DNA of 64,000 nt from Kazachstania africana CBS 2517. Its lineage: Eukaryota > Ascomycota > Saccharomycetes > Saccharomycetales > Saccharomycetaceae. The number at the start of each line of letters is the position of its first letter. Position 1 is the stretch's first letter. The translations under genes and the position numbers were made by a program. The notes under the pieces were generated by a model that did not search any database, was not told the origin of the DNA, and saw only the letters and a program-made list of their open reading frames with translations. The DNA is taken from NCBI RefSeq assembly GCF_000304475.1, contig NC_018940.1, positions 186,001-250,000 on the forward strand. The letters are read 5' to 3'. Shown piece by piece: positions 39,692 to 51,883 of this stretch.

Positions 39692-42600
39692 ATGTCATCT
39701 GAAGAAGATAACAAGGATGTTTATTCCAAATCAAATGACTCTAACTCATATGTAGAATCTCTACATTCATATGAAGTTAACCCACGTCAAACTGATGATG
39801 AAAACTTAACTGCTACTCAGCAACTATCACGTCATTTATCAAATATTCTATCCAATGAAGAAGGTATAGAAAAATTAGAGTCCATGGCTAGAATCATCTC
39901 TACTAAGACTAAAAGAGAAATGGACTCCTTCGAGGTCAATGATTTAGACTTCGATTTACGTGCTTTATTAAACTATTTAAGATCACGTCAATTAGAACAA
40001 GGTATCGAGCCTGGTGACTCTGGTATTGCTTTCAAAAATATTACTTCAGTCGGTATCGATGCTTCCGCTGCTTATGGTCCTTCTGTCGAAGAATTATTAA
40101 GAGGTATCTCTAATTTACCAAATTACCTTCTAAATAAATTTCGTAAGAAGAAGGATGTCCCATTAAGAAACATCATCCACAACTTCTCTGGTGTTGTCGA
40201 ATCTGGTGAAATGTTATTCGTCGTTGGTAGACCAGGTGCAGGTTGTTCCACTTTATTAAAAACTCTTTCTGGTGAAACTGATAATTTCATTGATGTCTCT
40301 GGTGATTTTTCATACGATGGTCTTGACCAAGAAGAAATGATGAAACAATACAAATCTTACGTCGTTTACTGTCCAGAATTAGACTTCCATTTCCCTAGAA
40401 TCACTGTCAAGGAAACAATTGATTTCGCATTAAAATGTAAGACCCCTCGTGTTAGAATCGATAACATGACAAGAGAACAATATGTCGACAATATGAGAGA
40501 TATGTGGTGTACTGTCTTCGGTTTAAGACATACTTATGCTACTAAAGTCGGTAACGATTTCGTTAGAGGTGTCTCTGGTGGTGAACGTAAGCGTGTTTCT
40601 TTAGTCGAAGCTCAGGCTATGGGTGCCTCAATCTATGCTTGGGATAACGCTACTAGAGGTTTAGATGCTTCCACGGCTTTAGAGTTCGCTCAAGCCATTA
40701 GAACTGCTACCAATATGATGAACAATTCTGCTATTGTCGCTATCTACCAAGCTGGTGAGAATATTTACGAGTTATTTGATAAGACTACCGTTTTATACAA
40801 TGGTAGACAAATTTTCTTCGGTGCTGCTGATAGAGCCGTTGATTATTTCGAAAGAATGGGTTGGGTTAAACCAAACAGAATGACTTCTGCTGAATTTTTA
40901 ACATCTGTTACTGTCGATTTCGAAAATAGAACTTTAGAAATCAGACCTGGTTACGAAGACAAGGTTCCAAAGTCTGGTGACGAATTCGAAGCCTATTGGT
41001 TGAATTCCCCAGAATATCAAGAACTAATGAGAGAATACGATGATTACCAAGCCAGACATCCAGCCGCTGAAACTAGAGATAGATTGACTGTCGCTAAGAA
41101 GCAAAGATTACAAGCTGGTCAAAGAGAAAACTCTCAGTACGTTGTTAACTACTGGACTCAAGTCTATTACTGTATGATTCGTGGTTTTCAAAGAGTTAAA
41201 GGTGACTCTACCTATACCAAGGTTTATCTTGCTTCTTTCATTATTAAAGGTCTATTAGTTGGTGCTATGTTCCATAGAATTGACGACGTCGGTCAATCTA
41301 CTACTGGTGGTGCTAATTCTCGTGCTGGTTTATTATTTTACGTCTTATTATTCGCTTCTGTTACTTCATTGGCTGAAATCGGTAATTCTTTTGCTACCAG
41401 ACCTACTATTGTTAAGCATAAGTCTTATTCTATGTACCATATTTCTGCTGAATCGTTACAAGCTATTATTACTGAATTTCCAACCAAATTTGTCGCTATT
41501 TTCTTAATGTCATTACTTACCTACTGGATTCCAATCTTGAAGCATGAAGCTGGTGCCTACTTCCAATACTTCCTTTACTTATTAACTATCCAACAATGTA
41601 CTTCATTTATCTTCAAGTTTGTTGCCACTTTAACTACTGATGGTGTTACTGCTCACGCTTTAGGTGGTTTATGGGTTATGATTTTATGTATCTACACTGG
41701 TTATGTTATTCCATTAGGTGAAATGCATCACTGGATGAAATGGGTTCATTTCCTAAATCCTTTGACTTATGCCTTCGAAAGTTTGGTATCTACAGAATTT
41801 CACGGCAGACAAATGTTATGTAGTGCTCTGATCCCAAGTGGTGCTGGTTACGAAAATGTTACATTGGCCAATCAAATTTGTGGTTTCACTGGTGCCGTTA
41901 AAGGTCAAGCTTACGTTAGCGGTGACACATATATTGACCGTGCTTACCATTTCAGTTACTCCCATGCTTGGAGAAGTTGGGGTATCAACATTGTTTGGAC
42001 CTTCTTCTACATCGTCGCTAATGTTGTCTTGTCTGAATTTTTGAAACCTGTTCAAGCTGGTGGTGATATCTTACTATACAAGAGAGGTCACATGCCTTCC
42101 TTTGGTACTGAATCTGCTGAAGCTAAGACTGCTACTAGAAAAGAAATGATGGAAGCTTTGAATGGTCCAGATGTCGATTTGGAAAAAGTAATTGCTCAAA
42201 AGGATGTTTTCACTTGGAATCACTTAAACTACACCATTCCATACGATGGTGCTACAAGACAATTGCTTTCTGATGTTTTTGGTTACGTCAAGCCTGGTAA
42301 GATGACTGCCTTAATGGGTGAATCTGGTGCTGGTAAGACTACTTTATTAAATGTTTTGGCCCAAAGAATTGACATGGGTGTTATCACTGGTGATATGTTC
42401 GTTAATGGTAAACCGTTACCAGCTTCTTTCAACAGATCTTGTGGTTACGTTGCTCAAGCTGATAACCATATGGCTGAATTATCTGTTAGAGAATCTTTAA
42501 GATTTGCTGCTGAATTAAGACAACCAAAATCTGTTCCTTTAGAAGAAAAATACGCTTATGTTGAAAAAATGATTACATTATTAGGTATGCAAAACTACGC

Positions 42601-44218
42601 TGAAGCTTTAGTTGGTAAGACTGGTAGAGGTTTGAATGTTGAACAAAGAAAAAAATTGTCTATCGGTGTCGAATTAGTTGCTAAGCCTTCATTATTGTTA
42701 TTCTTGGATGAACCTACTTCCGGTTTAGATTCCCAATCTGCTTGGTCCATTGTTCAGTTCATGAGAGCTCTTGCCGATTCTGGTCAATCTATTTTATGTA
42801 CAATCCATCAACCTTCCGCTACTTTATTCGAACAATTCGATAGATTATTATTATTAAAGAAGGGTGGTAAGATGGTTTACTTTGGTGACATAGGTGAAAA
42901 TTCTAGAACTTTATTAAACTATTTCGAACGTCAATCTGGTGTTAAATGTGGTATCTCTGAAAATCCTGCTGAATATATCTTAAACTGTATCGGTGCTGGT
43001 GCTACTGCTTCTGCTGCTGCCGACTGGCATGAACTTTGGGTCAGTTCTCCAGAATGTGCTGCTGCCAGAGCTGAAGTCGAAGAGTTACATCGCGAATTAC
43101 CAAGTAGGCCTGTCAATGATGATCCTGAATTAGGTACTAGATTTGCTGCTTCTTACGCCACTCAATTAAAGACTGTTCTATCCAGAACAACTCTTCAATT
43201 CTGGAGATCTCCTGTCTATATCAGAGCTAAATTTATGGAATGTGCCTCATGTGCTCTTTTCTTAGGTTTATCTTATATCCATGTTAACAATTCTGTCGGT
43301 GGTGCAAGTGAAGCCTTCGCTTCTATTTTCATGTTATTAGTTATCGCTTTAGCTATGGTTAATCAATTACACGTTTTTGCTTTCGACAGTAGAGAATTAT
43401 ATGAAGTTAGAGAAGCTGCTTCCAATACTTTCCACTGGAGTGCTTTGTTATTGTGTCACTGTGCTGTTGAATTAGGATGGACTATCTTATGCCAATTGCT
43501 ATGTTGGATCTTATACTACTGGCCAGCTGGTTACAGTGGCCGTGCTCCACAAGCTGGTTTCTTCTTTTTCTTCTATGTTCTAATTTTCCCACTATACTTC
43601 GTTACTTATGGTTTATGGATTCTTTATTTCTCTCCAGATGTTCCATCTGCTTCTATGATCAATTCTAATGTGTTTGCTGCTATGTTATTATTCTGTGGTA
43701 TCTTACAACCAAAGGAAAAGATGCCAGGTGTTTTGAAGGCCATTTATGATACTTCTCCATTCACTTACGTTGTTCAATCTTTAGTTGCACCATTAGTTCA
43801 TAAGAAGAAGGTCGTCTGTAACAAGAATGATTTCTTTGTTTTAGATCCTCCAAGTGGTCAAACATGTTTTCAATACATGGAATCATACATTGATCAACAT
43901 GCCGGTTACTTATCCAACCCAACTGCTACCTCAGATTGTGAATACTGTCCATACAGTTACCAAAGTGATGTTGTTACTCAATTTAATGTTAAATGGAGCT
44001 ACAGATGGAGAAACTTTGGTTTCATGTGGATCTACATTTGTTTCAATTTGTTCGCTATGTTATCATGTTATTACGTAATGAGAGTTAAGAAATGGTCTCT
44101 CAAGTCCGTTTTAGACTTCAAGAAATGGTTCAATGGTCCAAGAAAGGACAGACACGAAAAAGATACCACCATTTTCCAACAACAACCAACTGATAAAGAA
44201 AAGGTTACCAAACATTAA
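39692..44218 (+). CDS. PDR12: Plasma-membrane ABC transporter, weak-organic-acid pump
   Basis: Full-size ABCG/PDR transporter exporting carboxylate anions such as sorbate and benzoate. The product is 1,508 aa (S. cerevisiae Pdr12 1,511 aa) with (NBD-TMD)2 order. NBD1 has the degenerate Walker A GRPGAGCS near residue 179 (Cys for Lys, normal for the PDR family) and VSGGERKRVS. NBD2 has the canonical GESGAGKTTLLN near 876, and LNVEQRKKLSIGVEL and LFLDEPTSGLD. Each half ends with six membrane segments. Codon use is highly biased. SUR1 before and GRX5 after match YPL057C-YPL059W. Confidence 0.96.
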   Translation: MSSEEDNKDVYSKSNDSNSYVESLHSYEVNPRQTDDENLTATQQLSRHLSNILSNEEGIEKLESMARIISTKTKREMDSFEVNDLDFDLRALLNYLRSRQLEQGIEPGDSGIAFKNITSVGIDASAAYGPSVEELLRGISNLPNYLLNKFRKKKDVPLRNIIHNFSGVVESGEMLFVVGRPGAGCSTLLKTLSGETDNFIDVSGDFSYDGLDQEEMMKQYKSYVVYCPELDFHFPRITVKETIDFALKCKTPRVRIDNMTREQYVDNMRDMWCTVFGLRHTYATKVGNDFVRGVSGGERKRVSLVEAQAMGASIYAWDNATRGLDASTALEFAQAIRTATNMMNNSAIVAIYQAGENIYELFDKTTVLYNGRQIFFGAADRAVDYFERMGWVKPNRMTSAEFLTSVTVDFENRTLEIRPGYEDKVPKSGDEFEAYWLNSPEYQELMREYDDYQARHPAAETRDRLTVAKKQRLQAGQRENSQYVVNYWTQVYYCMIRGFQRVKGDSTYTKVYLASFIIKGLLVGAMFHRIDDVGQSTTGGANSRAGLLFYVLLFASVTSLAEIGNSFATRPTIVKHKSYSMYHISAESLQAIITEFPTKFVAIFLMSLLTYWIPILKHEAGAYFQYFLYLLTIQQCTSFIFKFVATLTTDGVTAHALGGLWVMILCIYTGYVIPLGEMHHWMKWVHFLNPLTYAFESLVSTEFHGRQMLCSALIPSGAGYENVTLANQICGFTGAVKGQAYVSGDTYIDRAYHFSYSHAWRSWGINIVWTFFYIVANVVLSEFLKPVQAGGDILLYKRGHMPSFGTESAEAKTATRKEMMEALNGPDVDLEKVIAQKDVFTWNHLNYTIPYDGATRQLLSDVFGYVKPGKMTALMGESGAGKTTLLNVLAQRIDMGVITGDMFVNGKPLPASFNRSCGYVAQADNHMAELSVRESLRFAAELRQPKSVPLEEKYAYVEKMITLLGMQNYAEALVGKTGRGLNVEQRKKLSIGVELVAKPSLLLFLDEPTSGLDSQSAWSIVQFMRALADSGQSILCTIHQPSATLFEQFDRLLLLKKGGKMVYFGDIGENSRTLLNYFERQSGVKCGISENPAEYILNCIGAGATASAAADWHELWVSSPECAAARAEVEELHRELPSRPVNDDPELGTRFAASYATQLKTVLSRTTLQFWRSPVYIRAKFMECASCALFLGLSYIHVNNSVGGASEAFASIFMLLVIALAMVNQLHVFAFDSRELYEVREAASNTFHWSALLLCHCAVELGWTILCQLLCWILYYWPAGYSGRAPQAGFFFFFYVLIFPLYFVTYGLWILYFSPDVPSASMINSNVFAAMLLFCGILQPKEKMPGVLKAIYDTSPFTYVVQSLVAPLVHKKKVVCNKNDFFVLDPPSGQTCFQYMESYIDQHAGYLSNPTATSDCEYCPYSYQSDVVTQFNVKWSYRWRNFGFMWIYICFNLFAMLSCYYVMRVKKWSLKSVLDFKKWFNGPRKDRHEKDTTIFQQQPTDKEKVTKH

Positions 44219-44840
44219 ATGTTTTCAACCTCTAATGATTTTTGATGGCTTTTAAACTATTCCTTTTATACAAGACTATATATTAATTTGATAGATTTAA
44301 CTAAATTTTAATTTAACATTATTTTTTAATACCAAATATGCAGTTTGGCCTCTTTTTAAGAAATCAAAAATATCATAGCGATATGCGGATATCTCTTTTT
44401 TTCGTTTTTGGAGCTCATAAAAATGAGTGTTCATAAAGGAACACTTTACAGTACCACAATAAAATAATGGCAGAGTAGAATAGTGTTTCTATTCTTCTAT
44501 GTCGTCTTTAATCGTTTAAGTCATTGATGGGTATATCACTTGGAGGTTTATTATTGTTTGATAGACAACTAAGTAAGTTGCCACCAACATAATAATCTTT
44601 GACATAAATGACTGAGACAATAATAAAATTGCAGTTTCTTACCTCCTTAGCACGATAGAATTTCGAAAATTATGCACTTTGTGTTAAGGAGCGGGGTTTG
44701 TAAATAAAGTACCCATTATTTACAAGACTAAAGGCATGAGAACACAAATATTTACAGGATATATAATGCAATGAGGATATTTACTTACTTTATATGATAA
44801 TTATCCAGCTTGAAGAGGTAATCAGAAACATATAGATACC
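44219..44840. other. Interval between the convergent PDR12 and GRX5 genes
   Basis: AT-rich 3' flanks; I see nothing in it. Confidence 0.5.
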
Positions 44841-45314
44841 TCATTGGAATTGAGAATATTGGCTAGAATCTTTACCTTCCTCTTGTTGAGGCATTAAAGC
44901 GTCTGCTTCTTCCAACACATCGGCTAGTTCACCACTCGTGGCCATAGTTGTAATAACGTCACAACCTCCTACAAATTCCTTGTTGACGTATAACTGCGGG
45001 ATAGTTGGCCAGTTAGAGAACTCCTTTATAGCATCACGCAGTTCTGGATCTTCCAATACATTATAGGCTGCGAATTTTGCAGGGTTTACACCTTGTTGGC
45101 CCAACATAGCTATTGTTGCCCTTGAAAATCCACACTGAGGGAACTCGGGTGTACCTTTCATGAATAGTACGACAGGAGCAGAAGCAACTGCATCTTCGAT
45201 AGCCTTACGGACTTCAGTACTCATAAACGATTTTAAAGTAGGACGAAATAGTAACTGACTGGTTGTAATCATGTGCAGCCCGGGTCTCGTTCTACTTAAT
45301 CCTCTAAGGAACAT
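44841..45314 (-). CDS. GRX5: Mitochondrial monothiol glutaredoxin
   Basis: Transfers Fe-S clusters from the Isu1 scaffold in the mitochondrial matrix. The product is 157 aa (S. cerevisiae Grx5 150 aa). An N-terminal presequence (MFLRGLSRTRPGLH..., about 30 residues) precedes the monothiol CGFS active site with Cys61 (FPQCGFSRA) and the glutathione-binding WPTIPQLYVNKEFVGGCDV. Confidence 0.96.
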   Translation of the reverse strand: MFLRGLSRTRPGLHMITTSQLLFRPTLKSFMSTEVRKAIEDAVASAPVVLFMKGTPEFPQCGFSRATIAMLGQQGVNPAKFAAYNVLEDPELRDAIKEFSNWPTIPQLYVNKEFVGGCDVITTMATSGELADVLEEADALMPQQEEGKDSSQYSQFQ

Positions 45315-46339
45315 CTTGTTTATTACTGTGGATATAACTTGATTCGGATATGAGGATCTTGATGTTTGCAGATTGAACTTTTTAGCTTTGTGAAATCAAA
45401 CGACTTGTGATTTATACTAAGACTTCTCACATTATAAATGGTTCGCGCGACTGTTTAGTAATCACTAAAAAAGATAGCGATGAGTAACTCTGAAATAAAA
45501 ACAGTCATCAATAGTACTGGTAAGAATTGTAATTGAAGTTGTACTCTATTGGTCTTTGGGGTTCTAATGAAAAATATGACGGCTTGATCAGTATTATAAG
45601 GTGCTTCTTGGGTGATTTACTGCCATAGACAAGAAGTTCAAGATCTCTTGACAGGAAGACGGTACGGGTGTGCGTCTGCAATGAATACAAAATTTCCAAG
45701 GCTTCTTTATGATAAAAATAATAACTCTGCTACATTTATTTAATAGATGCCCAGTTATAGCTTACTCCGGTGGCTGTGGGACCTTATGTATCTTTAAATA
45801 AATCATGGTTATCTGTGGAATTCCTAACGGTAGGATATTGGTAATATTCTATAAGATGAAAAATAAGATGAAGATAACAGTTCTCGAAGGGTCATTGGAT
45901 GATTTAATCAGCACGTCACATTCAACTCATTAAGTGAACAAATATAAGAGGAGTATTAGGTTAGCTCATATTCTTTAACCACTTTGGCTGCCTTGTATTA
46001 TAAAATTTATTATTTAACATTGACGAAAATCGCTAAATTGGCATGAGCAATTTGCAACTACAATGCTACTACGAACAATGTTTCTTGTACCCTGGCCAGT
46101 AACTAGTCCCATTTATAACTGGAGGCAGGCATGGCTCATCGGTTTGGAAGCTCTAAAACCCGCGAAGCGTCTAGTTCTCTCGACAGGCTGCGGTTTTTCC
46201 AAGCAAACGATATGGAATTTTGTTTAAACTCGCTACCATATGAGGTAGCTTATGCAAAATGGCATTATAGGTTGAGATTAAGTATGAAATCTAAATTGAC
46301 TGCCTAAAGTAAGAGAAAACATTTTATATTTTTAAAGTA
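45315..46339. other. Interval between GRX5 and tRNA-Cys
   Basis: Holds the GRX5 promoter (nearest the 45314 end) and AT-rich DNA upstream of a tRNA. No gene, LTR ends or long repeats are recognised. Confidence 0.4.
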
Positions 46340-46411
46340 GCTCGTATGGCGCAGTGGTAGCGCAGCAGATTGCAAATCTGTTGGTCCTTAGTTCGATCCT
46401 GAGTGCGAGCT
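46340..46411 (+). tRNA. tC(GCA): tRNA-Cys (anticodon GCA)
   Basis: GCTCGTATGGCGCAGTGGTA..., with anticodon loop TTGCAAA (GCA) and acceptor closing TGCGAGC plus discriminator T. It looks the same as S. cerevisiae tRNA-Cys. A T-rich terminator follows. Confidence 0.97.
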
Positions 46412-46961
46412 TTATTTTTCTTTTCCAACATCTTCATGAAACAGTGAATCTTCTAATAGCTATCTTTTGTTCAGTACCCACTAACGTAGTCCACTTTTAT
46501 TAAGAATTGCTTTATAATGTTTTTACAATTTCTTATTAACAAAATATATATATAAAATTTGCATATCGCCATTTCACGTAAGATTCGATAAATGGTATTC
46601 TAATAGACCTCAGTTATGATTGGGAAAAGATCTTGGATACATTATAGGAGCACTTTATCATTATCCTTTTTCTCAGACCTAAGTTGTCAAGGGCAGCAAA
46701 GACTTTGTCACAGCCGTAATTTGCTCTTTTCAAAAAAGAGGAATCAAGTCATCCTTCTCACCCACATAAAAAATACTGTGCCTGCGTATAATATTATCTA
46801 TGGGATGTAATAGATAGCTATTGAAAACATCATTGAAGAGTGATTCCGTTTTTTAGCTGTTAGCTTCTTACCCCAATTTGAGAGTGCGTTTGTTACATCA
46901 AATGTTTGTATTCTACGAATATAAAATTATTTGTTCTAGTTTATGTAGGTTTATTCTCGTT
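46412..46961. other. Interval between tRNA-Cys and the MFM1 3' end
   Basis: AT-rich; I see nothing in it beyond a featureless 64-codon frame at 46616-46810. Confidence 0.45.
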
Positions 46962-48176
46962 TTATTTTCTTTTCTTTTTCAAACTATTCATCAAAGATAT
47001 CTTTTGCAACTTATGTAAGTGTCTAATACCAACAAGGTAAATCCATATTGTTGACACCATACCTATTGTAACAGCCAAAACATATCCGTAGTTCGTCTCT
47101 TCCACGAAATTTTCTAAGTTCATTCCATAGACTGACCCAACTGACATTGCACCACCTATAGACACCATACCTATACTAAATTTTATTCCAAGCAGCATCA
47201 GTTGATTTCTATTTGAATCTAATGTAACGTTGATAATCTCCTCCGTTGCTTTAATATCGGAAATAATACTTTCACTCATTTGAACTATTTCATCGATATG
47301 ATTGTGGTATGTTTCTAACAGCATTTCTATATCATCATGGTCTTCTAGATCCCTATGTTTTCCGGAGCTCCAATCTGTTAAATACATCGAACATAGTACA
47401 TCGTCTTGCTCTAGAAGATCATCGATCATATCCCTTAGTAGAATGACCTTCTTATTAAAATTTGTTAATTTTTTACTTTGAGTCAATAAAAACCTTAATT
47501 TTTCCCTCGTAATGCTCTCTTCCAAATCTTGCAGAATTCCTCTCGATATTGTAAGTAAAACCTTCATTTCACTCGTTAAATTTGAAATTGCATTGATGAA
47601 TATAGCTTCTAATGCCTTAAACTCAAATGGCAATGCCCCAGCATTAAGTTCTTCCTCATTGTTTTGGTTACTCAATCTGACTTTCAGGTCACTTATGAGA
47701 TTTTTTTGGCTCAAAGAGTTTAAGAAAATACCATTTGGCGATGAATCGAAGAGGATGACCATGTCCGGCTTTATCAGTGCTTTAATGGCTAATAAACTAA
47801 TTAAGATACCATTCTGTCTAACAAGTAAGCTTGGGACTAAATCATTCTTCTTAGACCTCTCTATCTTTCTCAAATCTCTAGGAAGTAAACCATGTAAAGT
47901 GACCAAATCCTGTTTCTTCATCTCGATGGATGGTCTTTCATTATTTCCCTTGCCGTCAAATAAAGTACATCGTATTGTCCCTGAACCGTAACCATGCAAT
48001 GAACTATTCCTTTGTAATAAATTTTTTTGAAGTAATACAGCCGTAGTATTGTTCAACTCAGTTGGATTCAAGGTTTTTATGGTGGTATGAAGCCCACTTA
48101 TTTGAGTAATTGGGATATGGCATTTTAGCCCAAGATATCTATAGTGTGATAAAATCTTAGAATTTCGTATTAGCAT
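46962..48176 (-). CDS. MFM1/LPE10: Mitochondrial inner-membrane magnesium transporter, CorA/Mrs2 family
   Basis: Mg2+ channel subunit of the mitochondrial inner membrane, needed for group II intron splicing in S. cerevisiae. The product is 404 aa (S. cerevisiae Mfm1 413 aa). It has a mitochondrial N-terminus, a long helical matrix domain with LPRDLRKIERS and LPFEFKALEAIFINA, then two C-terminal membrane segments joined by the signature YGMN (VYGMNLENFV). Mrs2 is the paralogue; the GRX5-ALD6 neighbours indicate MFM1 (YPL060W). Confidence 0.94.
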   Translation of the reverse strand: MLIRNSKILSHYRYLGLKCHIPITQISGLHTTIKTLNPTELNNTTAVLLQKNLLQRNSSLHGYGSGTIRCTLFDGKGNNERPSIEMKKQDLVTLHGLLPRDLRKIERSKKNDLVPSLLVRQNGILISLLAIKALIKPDMVILFDSSPNGIFLNSLSQKNLISDLKVRLSNQNNEEELNAGALPFEFKALEAIFINAISNLTSEMKVLLTISRGILQDLEESITREKLRFLLTQSKKLTNFNKKVILLRDMIDDLLEQDDVLCSMYLTDWSSGKHRDLEDHDDIEMLLETYHNHIDEIVQMSESIISDIKATEEIINVTLDSNRNQLMLLGIKFSIGMVSIGGAMSVGSVYGMNLENFVEETNYGYVLAVTIGMVSTIWIYLVGIRHLHKLQKISLMNSLKKKRK

Positions 48177-48558
48177 TATACCAAACAGGTTTGTTATGAC
48201 CTTCTATTTTCTCGAGATGAGTGCTACTGAAGATCTCTTTTTTTTTCTATGGCCTCGATACCTCTGAATTTTCAAGAACATTCAAATAAAGCATATATAT
48301 ATATATATATATATATAAACAGTTGCGAAAAAGAGACGTCTCGAGAAGAGCATCATGACGTTTGATGGAAAAAAGCATATTTTAAGACTTGTTTATTAAT
48401 ATTTTTTTAGAATTTGTTTACATAAGTAAATCCGGGAGAATATATACAAAAGCTAGAATGAAGCTTTATAACTAGATACAAAGAATGTAACGAATACAAC
48501 CAAAACTGGAATTCTATTATTTTATCCTTTTAAATGTTCATGAATATTGTTAATTTTC
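48177..48558. promoter_or_regulatory. MFM1 promoter with (AT)n tract
   Basis: A 25-bp perfect AT dinucleotide run lies at 48293-48317. The rest is the ALD6 3' flank. Confidence 0.5.
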
Positions 48559-50049
48559 TTATAGTTTGATTCTGACAGCCTTGACTTCAGTGTAACAGTC
48601 GTAGACTTCGATACCCATCTCTCTACCGTAACCGGATTGCTTGACACCACCGAATGGGACTCTAGAATCGAAATCGTTGTAGGTGTTGACCCAGACAGTA
48701 CCGGATTTCAACATCTTAGCAACTCTTAAAGCGGTGGATAGGTTCTCAGTTTCAATACCGGCACCTAAACCGAACTCAGAAGCGTTAGCCATAGCGACAC
48801 CATCTTCAATGGTCTTGAATTTGGAAATAGTGACGACAGGACCAAAGATTTCTTCCTTGACGATTCTCATATCTTCATGAACATCGTAGAAAATAGTTGG
48901 TCTAACGAAGTAACCTTTGTCACCGATTCTTTCACCACCAGTTAGAACCTTTGCACCTTCATCCTTACCGATCTTGATGTAATCCATGATAGTATCGAAT
49001 TGTCCTTTGTTGGTGATAGCACCCTGGAAATTTGCTTCATCGAATGGAGAACCGACCTTTAAGTTTTCGACGTACGCTTTGAAAGCAGGTAATAATTTGT
49101 CGTAGACACCTTCTTGAACGTAGATTCTGGAACCAGAAGAACAAATCTGGCCAGCGTTCTTAAAGATACCGTTAACTAAGTTTGGTAAGGTCTTTTCAAT
49201 GTTGACATCGTCAAAGACTAAATGAGCAGATTTACCACCTAATTCTAAAGTAATCTTCTTCAAGTTGACACTAGAGGCCCTAATAGCGATATCCTTACCG
49301 ATGTCGGTGGAACCAGTGAAGGCAACCTTTCTAATTCTTGGATGTTCGGTGATGGTAGTACCGACTTGTCTACCGGAACCTGGGATAATGTTAACAACAC
49401 CAGGTGGGATACCTACCCTCTTACATAGAGAGGCAAAATATAGGGCGTTTAATGGGGTAGCAGAAGCAGGTTTCAAAATGATGACGTTACCCATTGCTAA
49501 AGCTGGGGCAATTTTCCATGATAACATCATCAATGGGAAATTCCATGGGATGATTTGACCACAGACACCAATTGGTTCTCTTACGGTGAAGTTCATGTAG
49601 CCATCACCAGTGTCAATGGTTCTACCATTGATTTTATCGGCATAAGAAGCGGCATCTCTCAAACAGTTGACGACTAAACCGACGTCACCTCTAGACAAGG
49701 CTAGAGTCTTACCGTTATCTAAGGATTCGATAGAAGAGATTAATTCTGTTTCTTCTTCAACGAGATCTGCTAATTTTGAGAGGTATCTAGCTCTAACTTT
49801 TGGATCTTGTGTACTCCATTCGGTGTTGAAAAAAGCGTTTTCAGCGACTTCAACGGCGTATTCTACGTCATCTTTAGTACCTGAGTATACATCAACGACA
49901 TTTTCTTCAGTTGATGGGTTCTCTACTGGGATTTTCTTAGCATCAGATGATTTTATGAATTCGTTGTTAATGAATAAACCTACTGGTTGTTCGTATGTTA
50001 TACCGTTTGGTAAAGTGATTGTGACGGCATCGGCTTTTTCGTGTGACAT
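48559..50049 (-). CDS. ALD6: Cytosolic NADP-dependent acetaldehyde dehydrogenase
   Basis: Oxidises acetaldehyde to acetate, a main source of cytosolic NADPH and acetyl-CoA precursor. The product is 496 aa (S. cerevisiae Ald6 500 aa). Motifs are [14 protein letters not shown] (cofactor site), [23 protein letters not shown] with the general-base Glu, and [13 protein letters not shown] with the catalytic Cys. There is no mitochondrial presequence, which agrees with Ald6 rather than Ald4/Ald5. The promoter lies in the long 50050-51883 interval. Confidence 0.94.
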   Translation of the reverse strand: MSHEKADAVTITLPNGITYEQPVGLFINNEFIKSSDAKKIPVENPSTEENVVDVYSGTKDDVEYAVEVAENAFFNTEWSTQDPKVRARYLSKLADLVEEETELISSIESLDNGKTLALSRGDVGLVVNCLRDAASYADKINGRTIDTGDGYMNFTVREPIGVCGQIIPWNFPLMMLSWKIAPALAMGNVIILKPASATPLNALYFASLCKRVGIPPGVVNIIPGSGRQVGTTITEHPRIRKVAFTGSTDIGKDIAIRASSVNLKKITLELGGKSAHLVFDDVNIEKTLPNLVNGIFKNAGQICSSGSRIYVQEGVYDKLLPAFKAYVENLKVGSPFDEANFQGAITNKGQFDTIMDYIKIGKDEGAKVLTGGERIGDKGYFVRPTIFYDVHEDMRIVKEEIFGPVVTISKFKTIEDGVAMANASEFGLGAGIETENLSTALRVAKMLKSGTVWVNTYNDFDSRVPFGGVKQSGYGREMGIEVYDCYTEVKAVRIKL

Positions 50050-51883
50050 ATTTTGTGTATTATATTTGTATGAGTATGTGAGTGTTATTTGTAATAGTAA
50101 TAATTAAACTACAGTTGTTGAAGCTAACAAATGAGATAATTCTCAAGAAATAAGTACGAGAGACGAAGATAGTATGTTACTTAAAAGATATTGGCACTTA
50201 TATACCAAAAAAAACGTGAAGAAGATGAACAAGAATTACCGTAAGCCACTGCTGATACGAGCAATAACACATTTTTTTTGGCTCAGAGATATTATTAATA
50301 CAAGCCAAGATGGCTTGAAAATAGTGGGTTTCGGATGGTATGGTATCACGAAGAATATGCGGTACGTATGCAAAAGTTGATGTGTAATCTCGACATAAGA
50401 AACTTCACCATCAAAGAGATGTGGTTCGAGGGACAGGAGACTGAATAGCAACAATAATAATACGTCAGCTTTCTTTTTTTTCTTTCTGCTTCCACCAGGT
50501 CAATCATGGAGATTGCCCTTCGAGGGTGCCAACAAGATCGAAGAAATTGATGGAGAAATGAATGGCAAGCATGAAAGGACGTGTGAAATCTGCTAATTAG
50601 AATCAAGTAATACATGGAAAGGGGGAGGAATGGTCAAATGATAGAACGAGACGGTGTTTCAAGTTACTAAGAAAGTGGGACAGTTTTAACAGATTGATAG
50701 GTACTTTACTTACAGAGGGAAAAGAAACAACTAGCTTACGTATTTTTCTGTTTTATTATCGAAAATCCAGGAGTAGAAAAAGCGATATTCACCATTGGCC
50801 CTCTGGGACAAAAAGAACGGTTGAGGCATCGAGCAATTTTAGAGGGTAATGGGGTATGATGTTTCTTTTTCATCCTCTTTCATTTGTAAATCAAAATTTA
50901 GAGGGGCCCGGCTGTTCCTCTTCTTCTTCTTCCTCTTCTTCTTCCCAGTTTTTGTCAGAGAATGGGCGGCTGTACCAATCAAACCCTCACTTTTGAGCGT
51001 GTCTTTGCAGCGGGAAAGAGAACGAGATCAGAGCGGGACACACAAGTCGATGACAAAAAAAGAGGAGTAAGCCGATGTCTTTTTTTTCCTTTTTAGCGGA
51101 GAAGATGACGGAGCAGAGGCGGACAAAGGACACGGAAAGAAGCCTGATGCGTCCCATCCGTCCATTTTTTTCTGATTGAGAGCGATTCTCCAGTCGCCGT
51201 TCAAGTAGAATAGCGAGCGAGTGACGTCGGCTCCAATGGTAAGAAGAAAAATGAGGATGATCGGTTACAAGAAGGTCTTGCTGACGAAAGAAAGGAACCG
51301 CTCCGTCCCTCCGTTTCGAAGCATCCGTGGAATGATTTAAGCAGGGCCTTACAGTCAATGAGAGGCAGTCTTCTTCTTCTTCTTCTTCTTCTTCTTCTTG
51401 TTATAACCCGTCATTCGAGCAACTTTCCATGGATGTCATATTCCATGCCTTGGCTGTGCGCAAAATAAGACTTACTGCCTTTATCGTAATATAGTGTGTA
51501 TATAATTTGCCAAGCGTATAATTTCAACGAGAATTCAGAGGAGATTTTAGGTTACATAATTAATTGCTGCAACGCCAAGTAATTGTATCAGAATAAGTGA
51601 TAGTGCTGTCATGTGTCAATTTTAAAACTCCTCTTCTACATAAGCGTCATCAATTTATAACACCGTTGCTCATCTTAAAAGCTAAATCATATTACTGATA
51701 CCCCTCCACATGGCATCACTCTTCTTTTTCGAATTACCAGAAATGACGTTCCTGGCTGTGCCTCGAAATCGGATCTTTATCAAATTCAAATCTTGAGCAA
51801 AAAAAAAAAAATAATCAAATATTCCATGTTCTATAATATCAACCAATCTCATCGCCTATATTTTACTATTACACTGACTACAC
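50050..51883. promoter_or_regulatory. ALD6 / CYSTM-gene divergent upstream region and synteny junction
   Basis: A 1.8-kb gene-free interval with a GC-richer middle (about 50890-51350, several GCGGG/CCCGG elements) and a perfect (CTT)10 microsatellite at 51370-51399. The YPL061W block ends here and the YDL012C block begins. Open frames in it are compositional. Confidence 0.5.

Noticed and set aside
40123..44078. Several frames inside PDR12 on both strands
   Set aside because: Shadows produced by the strong codon bias of PDR12.
45480..45536. Short ATG frame MSNSEIKTVINSTG followed by GTAAGA, as a possible first exon
   Set aside because: No TACTAAC branch point or suitable second exon found downstream before the tRNA-Cys gene.
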